Shown here: positions 27,501-38,200 of the stretch, piece after piece
Position numbering within the stretch: position 1 is the first letter of the stretch
Layout: each line of letters starts with the position of its first letter
DNA from: Syngnathus acus
Taxonomy: Eukaryota; Chordata; Actinopteri; Syngnathiformes; Syngnathidae
NCBI RefSeq assembly: GCF_901709675.1
Contig: NC_051094.1
Span: forward strand, 11,650,501-11,714,500
Reading direction: 5' to 3'
DNA: 64,000 nucleotides
The notes under the pieces: model-generated
The model's input: the letters and a program-made list of their open reading frames with translations, nothing else
Database searches by the model: none
Told to the model about the DNA's origin: nothing
Position numbers and translations under genes: made by a program

Positions 27501-28709
27501 TATTTTGCAGAAAAAAACACTCTTTTTTTCACAATGGAAACAAAGAGACACGTAGAAAGAGACATTTCCTCAGTCCCAAAACTGTCAAGAATGAAAGGAA
27601 AATGGTGATGAAAATGGAGATAAAGGTTGTCATGGGAGACCAAGAAGAAGGTAGCAGGATGTATCAAAATAAGATTGATGGGAGGCTCAAGTCAAGGAGA
27701 GATAGGAGAAGGATCTGGAGGAGAACAGCTTGGTAGGATCACCAGAGATGAGAGGATCCTCAGCGATGGTAACCAGATAAGATCCTAATTACTATTCCCC
27801 TCCCTGCACAAAGCGGGCAATTAGTGGATGGAGCCAAAGAGAATGGATGAGCGAGAGGACAGCAACGAGCAGGCCAGCCCAGCATGAACCCACATCTTCC
27901 TCCACAGCAATTTCCTGCCGCAGCGACCCTCCTTCCCTCTGCTGCAAAGAGTGCCACCATGCAACATTGTGCGATTAAGCAGCCAATGGATGTCAGCCCC
28001 CACTCACACCTGCACACTTGACAACAATGACAATTATAATAATGATGATGATGTTGTGCTCCAACAATAATACACACAGAAATGGTGTCTTTCAGGAAAG
28101 ACATAATTTTGGTCATTATCAAACTGAGCTCAAAGCTGATTGAAAACCAAGGGGGAGAATGTTAATGTTTAGTTTATGTTCTGCAAGCGGAATGAAAAAG
28201 AATTATCAGGAGGAAATACAAGAGTGCATCTACGTTCAGTGTGGACGAGTGCTCCTGTCCCAGATGAATAATTTGCCTTTGTAGTGTCAGTGTATTTATT
28301 TCTGTGCAAATTAATTACATGGCATGCAGCATGTAAATTTTTTTTAAAACCTACGGCTCAACGAAAGCATGCACAATGTACGCCTATAACGTAGAGCCTG
28401 AATTATCGATATTAAAATTTGTCAGAAATCAGATTGCTTTTTTCCCTGCAACCTGAATCTAATTGGTGCCATTCTAATCTATTCACTTACAATAGAAATA
28501 AAAAAGTGAAAAGTGTGCCATAAGAAGAAGCTGTAATAATGCACATTTTGCTCTTTAACTTTTGTGCAAGCTGTCATTGCAATTTAAAAGCGCCCGCAGG
28601 ATTTGCTCGTTAAAGACATGCAAAAAGAGACCAGAAGATACTCACAGTACGTTTTCCTCGTCAACTCCTCCACCACCTCTGGCTTGAGTTTGCTGTTGGA
28701 TTTACCCAT
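18584..28709 (-). CDS. ncs1: Neuronal calcium sensor 1 (frequenin)
   Basis: NCS-1 is a myristoylated EF-hand protein that senses low calcium and regulates targets such as phosphatidylinositol 4-kinase beta, dopamine D2 receptor desensitisation and exocytosis. Coding exons on the minus strand: 28709-28646, 26298-26274, 21323-21185, 19937-19859, 19605-19517, 19220-19143, 18682-18584. The total is 573 bases, 190 residues plus TAA, exactly the family length. The N-terminus [20 protein letters not shown] carries the myristoylation glycine. EF1 is degenerate (CPSG). EF2 (DENKDGRIEF), EF3 ([10 protein letters not shown]) and EF4 ([10 protein letters not shown]) are intact, and the C-terminus is SLYDGLV. 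It is nearly identical to mammalian NCS1; differences noticed include DSVGF, FASF and RDEMLNIV. Whether this is the ncs1a or ncs1b teleost copy cannot be told here. Confidence 0.97.
19938..21184. other. ncs1 intron 3 with a repeat fragment
   Basis: No exon is seen. A fragment at about 20491-20535 (GTTGCAAAGTCATGATCCAC) resembles one arm of the palindromic repeat at 22679-22999. Confidence 0.5.
21855..21960 (-). repeat. Interspersed repeat fragment, antisense
   Basis: The stretch with TTGGTCAATCACAAGGCACATGC and TATAGACAGACGGCC reads as the reverse complement of the repeat at 32160-32350 (TATATGCATG...CTGTGATTGACTGG). The family is a fish-wide LINE/SINE-like repeat. The copy sits in ncs1 intron 2. 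Confidence 0.45.
22679..22999. repeat. Imperfect palindromic repeat
   Basis: The left arm is about 22679-22758 and the right arm about 22921-22999. Read in reverse complement, the right arm aligns with the left over about 80 bases, with shared blocks such as TCACTATTAT, GGGATTCAC, TCTGTATCAT and TTTCA. The spacer is about 160 bases. There are no genes inside. It could be a foldback MITE or two copies inserted head to head. Confidence 0.65.
23195..23535 (+). repeat. Dispersed repeat, copy A
   Basis: It aligns in the same orientation with 33855-34235. Shared blocks include ACAAGTATTTGCA, AAAAGCCTT, AAAATTGCC, GTGGTCATGGGT, ATGCTGGATAGATTTTAATC and TGTCTGCCCTCT. No coding potential and no clear terminal repeats were seen. 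The family is not identified. Confidence 0.6.
23536..26273. other. ncs1 intron 2, unexplained part
   Basis: No exon was recognised. A short tandem of CACAGTGTCAG occurs near 24814-24840. The rest is ordinary AT-rich intron sequence with scattered unsupported open frames. Confidence 0.5.
26274..26298 (-). CDS. ncs1: ncs1 25-base microexon
   Basis: Exon 2 of ncs1 encodes only FTEKEVQQ and parts of the flanking codons. It is bounded by TTGCAG on the acceptor side and GTAAGT on the donor side. It joins exon 1 (ending TAC T) to exon 3 (starting G TAC) in frame, restoring the conserved [17 protein letters not shown]. Without it the frame breaks, so it is required. Confidence 0.93.
26900..27250. 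other. Non-repetitive block in ncs1 intron 1, possible conserved element
   Basis: A higher-complexity stretch within ncs1 intron 1 contains a minus-strand open frame of 83 codons (26993-27244) that matches no family I recognise. There is no splice support or initiator context that would make it a gene. A conserved non-coding element is one reading; this is inference only. Confidence 0.25.
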
Positions 28710-28756
28710 GATTTTCAGCCCTCCACAGCTTCAAATCCACCTGGTATTACCTCGAT
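28710..28756 (-). promoter_or_regulatory. ncs1: ncs1 5' UTR, proximal part, with likely acceptor
   Basis: Upstream of the ncs1 ATG the minus strand shows TTTCTGGCAG immediately before 28756, a good acceptor. This suggests a 5' UTR intron whose donor could be ACTTCAG|GTAAAAT at about 30281/30280, inside the CpG-rich region. Transcript data would be needed to confirm it. Confidence 0.45.
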
Positions 28757-30069
28757 CTGCCAGAAACATAAACAAAGAAAGACCAGTTCAGGCCAATGCA
28801 ATGACACCAGTGAAACCAAGGAAACACACATTAGTGAGGTTTGGTGCGGAAGAATGAATCCACCTCCCGCCAAACCGAGAGACTATAGCGCAAATCTGAA
28901 TACACTCTCCATTGAGCCAAAGGTCCCCGTAATGAAGGGCCATCAGGCTGTTGCGATATCTCCAAGCATGCAGCAGCTCCATTCTTCACAGCAATCCGTG
29001 GGAGAAGAACGGCGCTTGGATGTCTTTCTACCTTCATCCTTGGAAGCAAGTCACCACTCGGCGGGTGAGTGAAGCGCACTCCCACGTGCCACATTCACAT
29101 TACTGCTCTTCTCCCATCCCTTCTTCCGCAATATTCCCCACACACATATATATAAACACGCAATCTTGACAGATGAGATGAGGAGTTGTCACTCAACAAA
29201 TGTTGTCACAGGCACTTTGCACTAGGAAAACTATAAACAAAAACAACATAGAGAACCTTTCCAGAAAACAACAAGAAGCCTGTTTGGTGCGTCATTGTAC
29301 AATTTTAGGAGCACCCCCTGCTCTCAAAATAAGTTGTCTGTCAAGCTTATAGGCAGATTTGACGAGTAAAGGTTCTCTCCTCCTCCATTCTGACTCATAA
29401 TGCCCCCTCGTTGCTGGCTTCAAGACAACATGGTACGGTGATTTCCTCCTCTCCTACGAGCGCAGCAGACAGGAGATGAGTGATAATAGAATTTCTCTGA
29501 ACCAGAGGCCCGCTGTTGGGATACATTGATGCCGGACTGAAGCCATACATGAGTGAAGTATTGTCGTGTGCAAGCACCTTCACTGCACACATCTGCATGT
29601 GTCAATGGCCAGTGATGTCCTGCTGAGGGAAGTCATGCTGGTAAAGATCATCTTGTGTCCTTACAAGTCCTGGGCTGCAAGGTATTCCTATGGACCTGAA
29701 CACACAAGAGAACAGTAATAGATGGCTGATGAGCGAGCAGGAATAGATGATGATGATGTAGTGGAAATGAGTCGTATGTGGTCACCTCAAACCACAGACT
29801 GCTGGAAAGAAGCTTAGAAAAATCTCTAAAGTATTCACCAGTCAGAGCTGAACGAAAAAGGAAAGTGTTGGCATTCACATTTAAACTAACGGAGCCGATG
29901 TCAATTAAATTAGTATCCTAAGAGAAACAGGTGGGAAAAAAACGATCAACTCATATGAGCGCGACCATATAAAACGAATGTCAACGATGGGCAAAGAGAG
30001 TATCGGTATATTTAAGATTTTTTTCCACGTATGACGTGGCTTTTTTTTTTTTTTTTTTTTAAAGCATCA

Positions 30070-30520
30070 GAAATCGTGAGCGGCTGAGGCGGCGGCGGCG
30101 GCGGCTGCCGGAAGGATGTTGCCTGGCAATACCATAGCAACACACAGTTTATGGTTACAGTACAATGTCTTGCTAGTCATTCAGCTCGCTACGTTTTGCA
30201 CTAAAATGCATGCTCGCGAAGCTATGAAAACAAGTGAGAAAATACAAAGGATAAGATTTGATGACCAGTCAATATTTTACCTGAAGTCTCAGAAAAGGAA
30301 AGGCGCTGTTCCGTCAGCGTAGGAGAGAGCAGAGATGAAGTGCTGGCCCTGCTGCCTCGCGCATGGCCGCTTGTTGTGCTACTCCAGCCAGTCGCCGACA
30401 GGGAGTGACGTTCAATCGAGCTGCTGGACTCAGTGCGCACACATTCGTGACTCAACGCGGTGCGTGCTTGCGCGCCTGCAAGCGCGCGCGCGAGCGTGCG
30501 CTCATCATTTACGCTCTAAA
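30070..30520 (-). promoter_or_regulatory. ncs1: CpG-rich region, probable ncs1 promoter
   Basis: This is the most CpG-dense stretch in the window. It holds a GGC repeat at about 30081-30105 and a run of alternating GC near 30480-30492. It lies 1.4-1.8 kb upstream of the ncs1 start codon and next to a candidate donor site at 30281. A T-run of about 20 bases borders it at 30041-30060. The promoter call is inferred from composition and position. Confidence 0.5.
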
Positions 30521-30689
30521 ACAAGGGAGACCAAACTTTTTCCTTCAATGGCAACACAATAAAAAATAAAAAATCGAACAGAAAATGTTCATAATTTCAG
30601 GGTGGTCAGCAGCAGGGACGTATACACAGAAATGTTTCAGGGGGTGGCCTCCACAAGGGGTGGACGAGGGGTAGTCGCGTGTGCGTCAG

Positions 30690-31075
30690 TCATTCTTTAT
30701 CATGCCATCCACAGGCAAGATGTCAGAGTTTGGTTCATGGTTCCGGCAGAAAACCGGATTAATTTCCAATGACGGTTGGACTCCATCAAGGCTGCCCTTT
30801 GTCCCAGATTTTGTCCATAACATTTGTTTATACAGAATTTCTAAGCCAACCAAGGCATTGAAGGCGTCCGGTTTCTAGGTCTTTTGCAGATGATGTGGTT
30901 CTGTTCAAACCACGGGCAAATGTGGGTATCATTTAGAGAAATAAGGAAAGTGAAGGTTATCGCTGATCGGCAGCACAACAGCTTTACATTCTCATCGAGG
31001 TCTTGCAGGCACATTGGTTGAAAGGAGTCAAGTGTGGTAACAGATGGTGAGATAGGGGAGGGGGAAAACAGGATT
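30690..31075 (+). mobile_element. Degenerate non-LTR retrotransposon, reverse transcriptase part
   Basis: The plus strand reads GWTPSRLPFVPDFVHN and, after a break, SFADDVVLF, the FADD catalytic motif of reverse transcriptase. The order (SRLPF, then the FADD box) is that of a common fish LINE. Stops and frame changes make it a relic. The fragment at the right edge (63893-64000) continues the same region of the same family. Confidence 0.7.
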
Positions 31076-32159
31076 GCCAAGGAAAGAAAACTGCTACAGT
31101 TTATTAATTTGAGACCAGTTGAAGTGGAGGGTGAGATAGTATCGTTGAGGGTGTTAAATAGAATCTTGGAGTTTCCTTGGGAGTTTGACTTGTAAGGCAG
31201 TGAGTAGGTGGTGGAAGAGTGACTGGTACATCACAACTGATTCAGACATTAAATGTGAAAGATGCAGCTAAGAGTATTAGGCAGAACAATCTGAGGCATC
31301 ATCTATGCAAACTTTAATCAAAAATGTATCCAGTTTAAATTCAGACTTTAAAAAAACTGTGGGATAAGGAGGATATTCAAAATGAGGATAACTGTGTGTT
31401 ACTGACAAGTGATTATCCAGACCACAGCCAGCCCACTTTTTTGACTCTCAATGTATTCTTATATTATTATCGTTTCATTCAATAGAAACTAAGAAAAGAG
31501 CCTCTGATTAGTTTATTAAGAGCTGTGTCCCTATACTTTTGATCCCTAATCTAAGTGTACAGTTAATTCTTGCTGCTATTTAGGGTGACGTGAATACATG
31601 GAACTAAACTGAATGACACTCCTCTAAACTTGAAAGTCAAGCATTTTTCATGTTTAGCTCATCAAAATGCACTTCCCCCTCAGCAGTGTGCAAAAAAGAC
31701 TTTCTCCCGGCAGGACAATTTCTACCCACGCATAGGAGGCTTGCGTCCAAATGCCTGGGACTGCACTTATACCTGCAGCGTCTTATTGTAATCAACTGCA
31801 GGGAGCAAGGCTGGGGAATTGAGCGTTGGGATGGGTTAGATTAACGAGAGACTCCTCATCTCTCTCATGCTGAGATCAGTGGCATCTCCTCGATTATCAT
31901 GAATGCGGTTATGCGCATCACGTTATGAAGCAGATATTTAGTCCAATACAATCTGCTTTCGGTAACTGGAAAATTGTTTTAACATGATGAATACTGGAAA
32001 TATGCCATTTGTGTCACTGATGTAGCAAATAGGATTTATAGTTTGTCATGAATGTTTCTTTTTGTTTACATTCAAAATGATTTCAAAGGATTGCCTGACA
32101 GTGTACTGGTGGTTCACTCACTTGACTTCCATGTGGTGGAATTCCAAGCGTAGGCTCAA

Positions 32160-32350
32160 TTCTCACTTTGTGATGGTGTGAATGTGAGTCGAAATGGTTG
32201 TCTATATGCATGTGTCGTGTTCCTGTGATTGACTGGCGAGCAGTCCAGGTTGCAGTCTGCCTTTTGCCAAAAGTTAGTTGGGCTAGGCTTCAACTCCCCG
32301 CTGACCTGAACAGGACATGTGCTAAGCTGTCAATATATTTATTTTGCGGA
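32160..32350 (+). repeat. Percomorph interspersed repeat (LINE/SINE-like)
   Basis: It contains the characteristic series GTGTGAATGTGAGTCG, TGTGATTGACTGGCGAGCAG and GGGCTAGGCTTCAACTCC, known from a fish repeat present in thousands of copies. No open frame is present. Confidence 0.6.
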
Positions 32351-33854
32351 TAAATAAATGTCAATGTATACCCGACATTTTAAGTACCAAGTACTGTTAA
32401 AATGTTGAATGTACCGTACTTGCCTGACGGTTTTGTATTTGCCAGCAAACTAAATACAAAATCATACAAAAGTCATTGTCTGTCTTTTGAATCAAGGACA
32501 GTTAAAATAGCTGGGGAATCCACTAGGGGAGCCACTGGAAATTATCACAGTGTGTATTTTCTTTTTTTTTATTGCTGAATTTCGTCACGCTTGGCAAAAG
32601 ATTGCAGGCAGGAAACTCCTTTATTTTATTTCCGAGAAATTACTGTCAACAAATTTAACCGAGAAAACACAAGAAGGTTGTAAAAACTATCAGCAGTGGG
32701 GAATGTTCTTGAGTTCACAGATAAACAAAGCAAGCTTGTGAACATTTATATATTTAGAAAACTTATGTTATGTGGCCTTTTATTAAAGATGCTTCTTTTA
32801 TTTTTTTCATCTTTGTTTGAAAAAGATACATCACTGTGACACTTTTATAAATAAATGCTTGCCCAACTTTGCAAGAAAAAAAGGCTGCCAGAGATGAAAG
32901 ATGTGCTAGATTTCACCAGCCTTCGATCAGACTGTTCTGACAAGATAAGAAAATAGCAGGACCAAGCTCAATGATCATTTTAGTGAAGATAGTATGTCAC
33001 ATCCATCTTTTCAAATATGATTTACATTCCAGATAATGAACTTAACACCATTGTAGCAGTAAGGGAAAAAAGTCTGAATAGGAGTCCTCATCATCCTTAG
33101 AATATCTAAATATAGTTGAAGTGAACACATTAATTTTTTACAAGCATGACAGATGGAGAAATCAACAGCGAGGAGCAGATGAACGAGAATCCTTTTATGT
33201 ACACAACAGAGCCACTCTACTTAAAATCATCTCTAAATGAAATACTGAGAGGTTGGACTTTACACTGCAGACTTTTCACCAGCCAACTGTCAGTCCGTGG
33301 AGAAGAGAAGTAATAGAGCTCCCCCTTCAATAATTTCAATATCACGTTGTCAAAATTAAGATTTTGCCTTTCCTCAAACTAAGGAGCCTGATATTTTGGA
33401 CTGCATCAATTCTGTTAAAGGACTTCCTTCGTTCTAACAAACACAATTTTCCTGTGGCATTATCTGTTGCGACCATATGGCTCATGATATATAATTTATT
33501 CCATCATAAATATCCAATCCCTCAACAGACATGACCACGGGAGTCCAACAACACTTATCACAGTCGACTACACTTTGTAAATCCAGAATTGAGGTGCAGT
33601 AATGTTGGTGTAATGCCTGTCACACAGCTTTTGATTTAGACTGACAATGGCCAGATATCTAGCTCAGTGATGTCACATGGGGCTTCAATCCAAGCTATAT
33701 GGAAATAAAATCCCACTCAGGATTGTAAAAGCTGAGAGGAACCGGAAAAAAAAGAAGGAATGGGTCAGTCACTCTGCATTTAACATGGAAATTGGAAAAA
33801 ATGTTCATTTGCACGAAAAAATATGTCCTTTTTTTATCGAGTTTCACTTTTAGC

Positions 33855-34235
33855 TGGTGTCTTAATACTTCCACATGGTGCATATTACTCAAATTAATCA
33901 TCATAATCTGAAATGACTATTTTTATTTTCACATTTGACAAGTATTTGCAAACATAACAATTCATTATTATTATTATTAATTATTATCCAGGAGTACTCA
34001 TTATATACTATACTATACTAGTACTTATACTATTTTTCTGTACTTGTCATTATACACAAAAATGTTTCCATCGTTTAATTTCGTTGCACTGTCACAAAAG
34101 CCTTGAAAATTGCCCGGCGTGGTCATGGGTCGTGTAGATACGTACGTATGCTGGATAGATTTTAATCCTCCCTTTTTTTTTTCAGACAATTTTAGGATCG
34201 TGTCTGCCCTCTATTGGTAATAATAGATAGCAGCA
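33855..34235 (+). repeat. Dispersed repeat, copy B
   Basis: This is the second copy of the repeat at 23195-23535, in the same orientation. Matching blocks are listed there. The 3' part (GTGGTCATGGGT to TGTCTGCCCTCTATTGG) is best conserved, which is compatible with a 3'-anchored retroelement, but no tail was identified. Confidence 0.6.
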
Positions 34236-34613
34236 ACATGCGTCTCCAAATTTCTGTTGGAAGTGCTGCCAGCTGTAGGAAAAGAAAGTATTTAAAAGTG
34301 CTGTATGTTCTCTCATTAAGACACTAATCAGTCATTCTCCCAATGACAGTATAAATCAAATAAAAGGGGAACGGAATGCTCAGTAGCCAGAAGTGCTGAA
34401 ATACAAACTACAGTCGCAGTATAAACACACGAGGCAACCAATGAGGGGCCTCTCTGCGGTCCCACACAAGGCAAAAACAGCAAATGAAATGTCTCATCCA
34501 TCAACTTTGTCCCTGCTGTTTGCATACACACGTTAGTCATTCCCCCTTGCAGGATCCCAACCTGCAGTGTGGGACTATCACTTATTGTCCTATAGTACTA
34601 AAGCAGACCAAGT

Positions 34614-35245
34614 ATGTGCTCCGGAAGGGGAGCCAGAATGGTGTTCTTGACTCTGCTCTGTCTGCTGTTACTCCTATCTGGCTTCGGTACTCTAATGAGA
34701 TATCCATCGGCCGAGGTAAGAGAAACGCTCACTTCGACGTGAGCACTGTGGCTTGTGATTTTACCGCTCTGGGCCTCTGCTAAGTACATTGGACTTTTCA
34801 ACTTTAAACTGTTTATCATCTGTTAAACACCCACTGCCTGCAGAGTTGGACTTTATTTTTCTGGAACCCTAAAATATGTCAATAAAAAAACGTGTCTTTC
34901 ACAATTTCAATCGGTAGCTTCCAAAACCTCCGAAATGAACATTTGTTTTTGTTTGTTTTGTTCGGCAGCAGTTTGATTATTCGAGCAGACAAAGAGACGT
35001 GGTTTCACATACTCTTTCTCCTGGTGTCTCAGGTATGAGAGCTATGTGAGATGAAAAAAACTGACAACGTTTGGAGCATAAAAAAACTCATGTCATTTAT
35101 ATTATAAACAGTGAAAGGTCGACCTCGTCGGTCAACTCCGATGCCTGATGTCACACATTTGGAACTACTGGTAGTTGTTGGACCTGATGTCCAGCAGGTC
35201 CACAAGCAGGATACAGAACGCTACATACTCACCAACCTCAACATT
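34614..35245 (+). other. adamts13: adamts13 exons 1-3: signal, propeptide and start of protease
   Basis: Exon 1 encodes a hydrophobic signal ([17 protein letters not shown]). The propeptide is short and ends near GRPRRS (residues 58-63), a candidate furin site that corresponds to the basic RQRQRQRR end of the human propeptide. The protease begins with [13 protein letters not shown] and [10 protein letters not shown]. Confidence 0.85.
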
Positions 35246-38200
35246 GTAAGTATGAGCAACGAATCTCTAAAATCTCTGTACGTTTTATCAGCTTTGTGTG
35301 CATTTCAAAACCTGTAATTTATGTATTTTTGGGAATATTTTTATGAAAAGAATATGCACCTTCTATTCAATCCTTTCTACTGTTCCATACAGGCCTCAGA
35401 ACTGTTGAGAGACATGACTTTGGGCGCCAACATGAGGGTACACCTAGTTCGCATGATCATCCTGTCAGAACCAGAGGTCAGCAACCCCTTGTAGAAGTCG
35501 GACAGATCACAACTTCTCCTGCTTTACAGTATTCCGTTCTTCTGTCCCTTTTCAGTCGGAGATCCAAATGTCAACAAACATCACCTCTTCTCTCCGAAGC
35601 GTGTGCGACTGGGGCTCACGGTTAAACCCGTCGAACGACACAGACCCACTGCATGGTGATCTCCTCTTGTACATTACGAGGTTTGTGGTTATAAGGTGTA
35701 ATGGCTGTGATGGAGAAACAATGTTTTATTTTCACATGACCTTTACTATAAACAGGTATGACTTGGTGTTGCCTGATGGAAACAAGCAGGTCAGAGGAGT
35801 TACGCAGCTGGGAGGTGCTTGTTCCAGTGAGTGGAGCTGTGTGATCACAGAGGATACTGGATTTGACCTTGGGATCACCATTGCTCATGAGATTGCACAC
35901 AGGTACCGCAGAGTCTATCTCACAATTGTATTGTTTCAAGACAACAGGTTGTCCTATGGTGGCAACTATAATGGGAGGTTTCAAGTATAAATCCTCAATA
36001 AATATTTCCAGTAGTTAAGCAGTGGCAGAGCTAGGGGGCACTGCTGCCCCCTGAAATATGCTTGGACGTCCCAGGTACCAGACCAGCAATGGCTTTTGGG
36101 TATTTTCCCATTTTTACAGGATTTTATTTTCCACAATACCACTAATCCCCTTACTCTATCAGTGTTTTCTAAAAAAAAAAATTCTGGGCTTGCAAAAAAA
36201 AGAATATTTGTTTTGAGGACACCCTGAAATATCTTTGACCCCCCCCCCCATTCTAATGACCCTCCCAAGAAAACCTGAGCCTCGCCAGTGCAGTCAAGTA
36301 TTCTTATAGCATGCAGCGACCCAACTAAAATACCCCGTAAAAAAAGTTGTGAAGTAAGGATTTACATTTTTTTGCTCAGTTTTGGCATCAATCATGATGG
36401 TGTGGGGAATACATGCAGTAGGAGTGGCTTCATGATGGCCTCTGACGGGGGCTACAACAGTGTGGATCTTACCTGGTCATCCTGTAGTAGACATCAACTG
36501 CTCACTTTTTTCAGGTGAGGCAGCTACGCTTCCAAAACCCACACACGCACACACACACAAATACACGCATGCAAACACAGAGACAGATTATTTCCACTTT
36601 ATTTTGTGATTATATTCTCAGGAATCTTGAATATCTAAATCTAAACATTTGCCAAATATAATCTTTTTACTCCACATAATCTAACTGTTGACATTTCCTC
36701 ATGAAACATTTATTATTATGTGGTGATTTATACTCACCTGACTTATATTTTTTCTTTTACCTAATATCCTCTGGGAATCTTTTAGTAACATGTTTTACAG
36801 CTCTAAAATTTAAAAGGGTATCACATGCAATTGTGTTCCCAGCAAAGGGAATGGTGAATGTGTAAAAGACCTACCAGCTCTTGAAAGCTCCCTACAAGAC
36901 TGGAAGCCTGGCCTCTATTATGGGGTTGATGACCAGTGTCGAATAGCTTTTGGAAGTCATGCAAAAAGCTGCTCGTTTACCAATCCAGACATGGTAATAT
37001 CGAATATCCATACTGTTATAGTTCAATAACCAGTTGACATTTTACAAATATGATTGCTTCTTTTACCATCAGCCAATGTGCAGGGTTCTATCTTGTCACA
37101 CTAACCCAAATGATGACAGCTCTTGCAAACGTCTTCTAGTACCATTGCTAGATGGGACCCAATGTGGACCTAATCAAGTAATGTAATAAGAGCTTTTGTT
37201 GATTTTTGAGCGACATACTGGCATGATTTCCACAAGCTACCCTTCTCTTGTTCACAGTGGTGTTTGAAGGGGCGCTGTGTGTCCCCAGATCAGCTCAGCA
37301 CCTCTGCAGTGATGCATGGCTCTTGGTCAGGCTGGTCTGGGTTCTCCCCCTGCTCACGAACGTGTGGCGGTGGAGTCACTCACCGCACACGCCAGTGCAA
37401 CAACCCAAGGTTAACACAAATCATAGTCAATACAAGACAGCATTTTTTAGCCGATTAATGAATAATAGTGATTTTTTTTTCTCCCAGACCTGCTTTTGGT
37501 GGAAATGATTGCATGGGGATGGGTATTGAGGCTGAACTTTGCAACCAGCAGGTGAGTTCTCAGTTTGTTTACATAGGGCCTCTATACAGTAGCTCAATGT
37601 TGTTTACGCAGTGGAAAATTTGTAAGATTTCTTCCTAGTTTTTGGGTCTGGGTAAATTTCTCATCATTAAATTACCTCATCATTAATGTCACAGCAATCT
37701 ATTAAAAATAACTTTGCAACTTTGCCATTGCAGCCATGTGAAAATAGCCAGCTAGATTTCATGGCTGAGCAATGTTCCAAAACAGACCTTGATCCGCTTT
37801 TCCTTCATCCGGACCAGGCCTCCTTCTACACCTGGATCCCTGCAGTGGGCTTCTCACAAGGTGGGAAATCAAAAGCTACTCCTCCTGTGAAATTAGTTTT
37901 GAAATATTCTCACCGTAATCAGGCGATGAGCAATGCAGATACATGTGCCAATCCAAGGGAGAAGCCTTCATTGTGAGCCGTGGATCTCAGTTTGCTGATG
38001 GGACACGATGCGAGGCTGATGGCCAACCACCTCCTGGTTCAATAGCTGCTTGTCTGCAAGGGAAATGTCTGGTAGAGATCGTTTGGAGACAAAAGAATAC
38101 ATGTAAAAATATTGCTACATTAAATTTTGTATTTCATTGTAAATATTTACTGCTGATCAGATCTTCGGCTGTGACGGTGTGTTACACTCTGGGAAAGTGA

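Larger units (their letters stand above)
31076..34613. other. Intergenic between ncs1 and adamts13
   Basis: No gene was recognised. Two interspersed repeats (32160-32350 and 33855-34235) and an ATT-rich stretch near 33965-33990 are present. The adamts13 promoter must lie at the right end, but no TATA or GC box stands out. Confidence 0.5.

Noticed and set aside
27760-28122. Minus-strand open frame of 120 codons in ncs1 intron 1
   Set aside because: Cysteine- and histidine-rich translation without motif order, conserved residues or splice support.
35622-35984. Minus-strand open frame of 120 codons over adamts13 exons 5-6
   Set aside because: It is an antisense shadow of the protease exons and reads through their splice sites.
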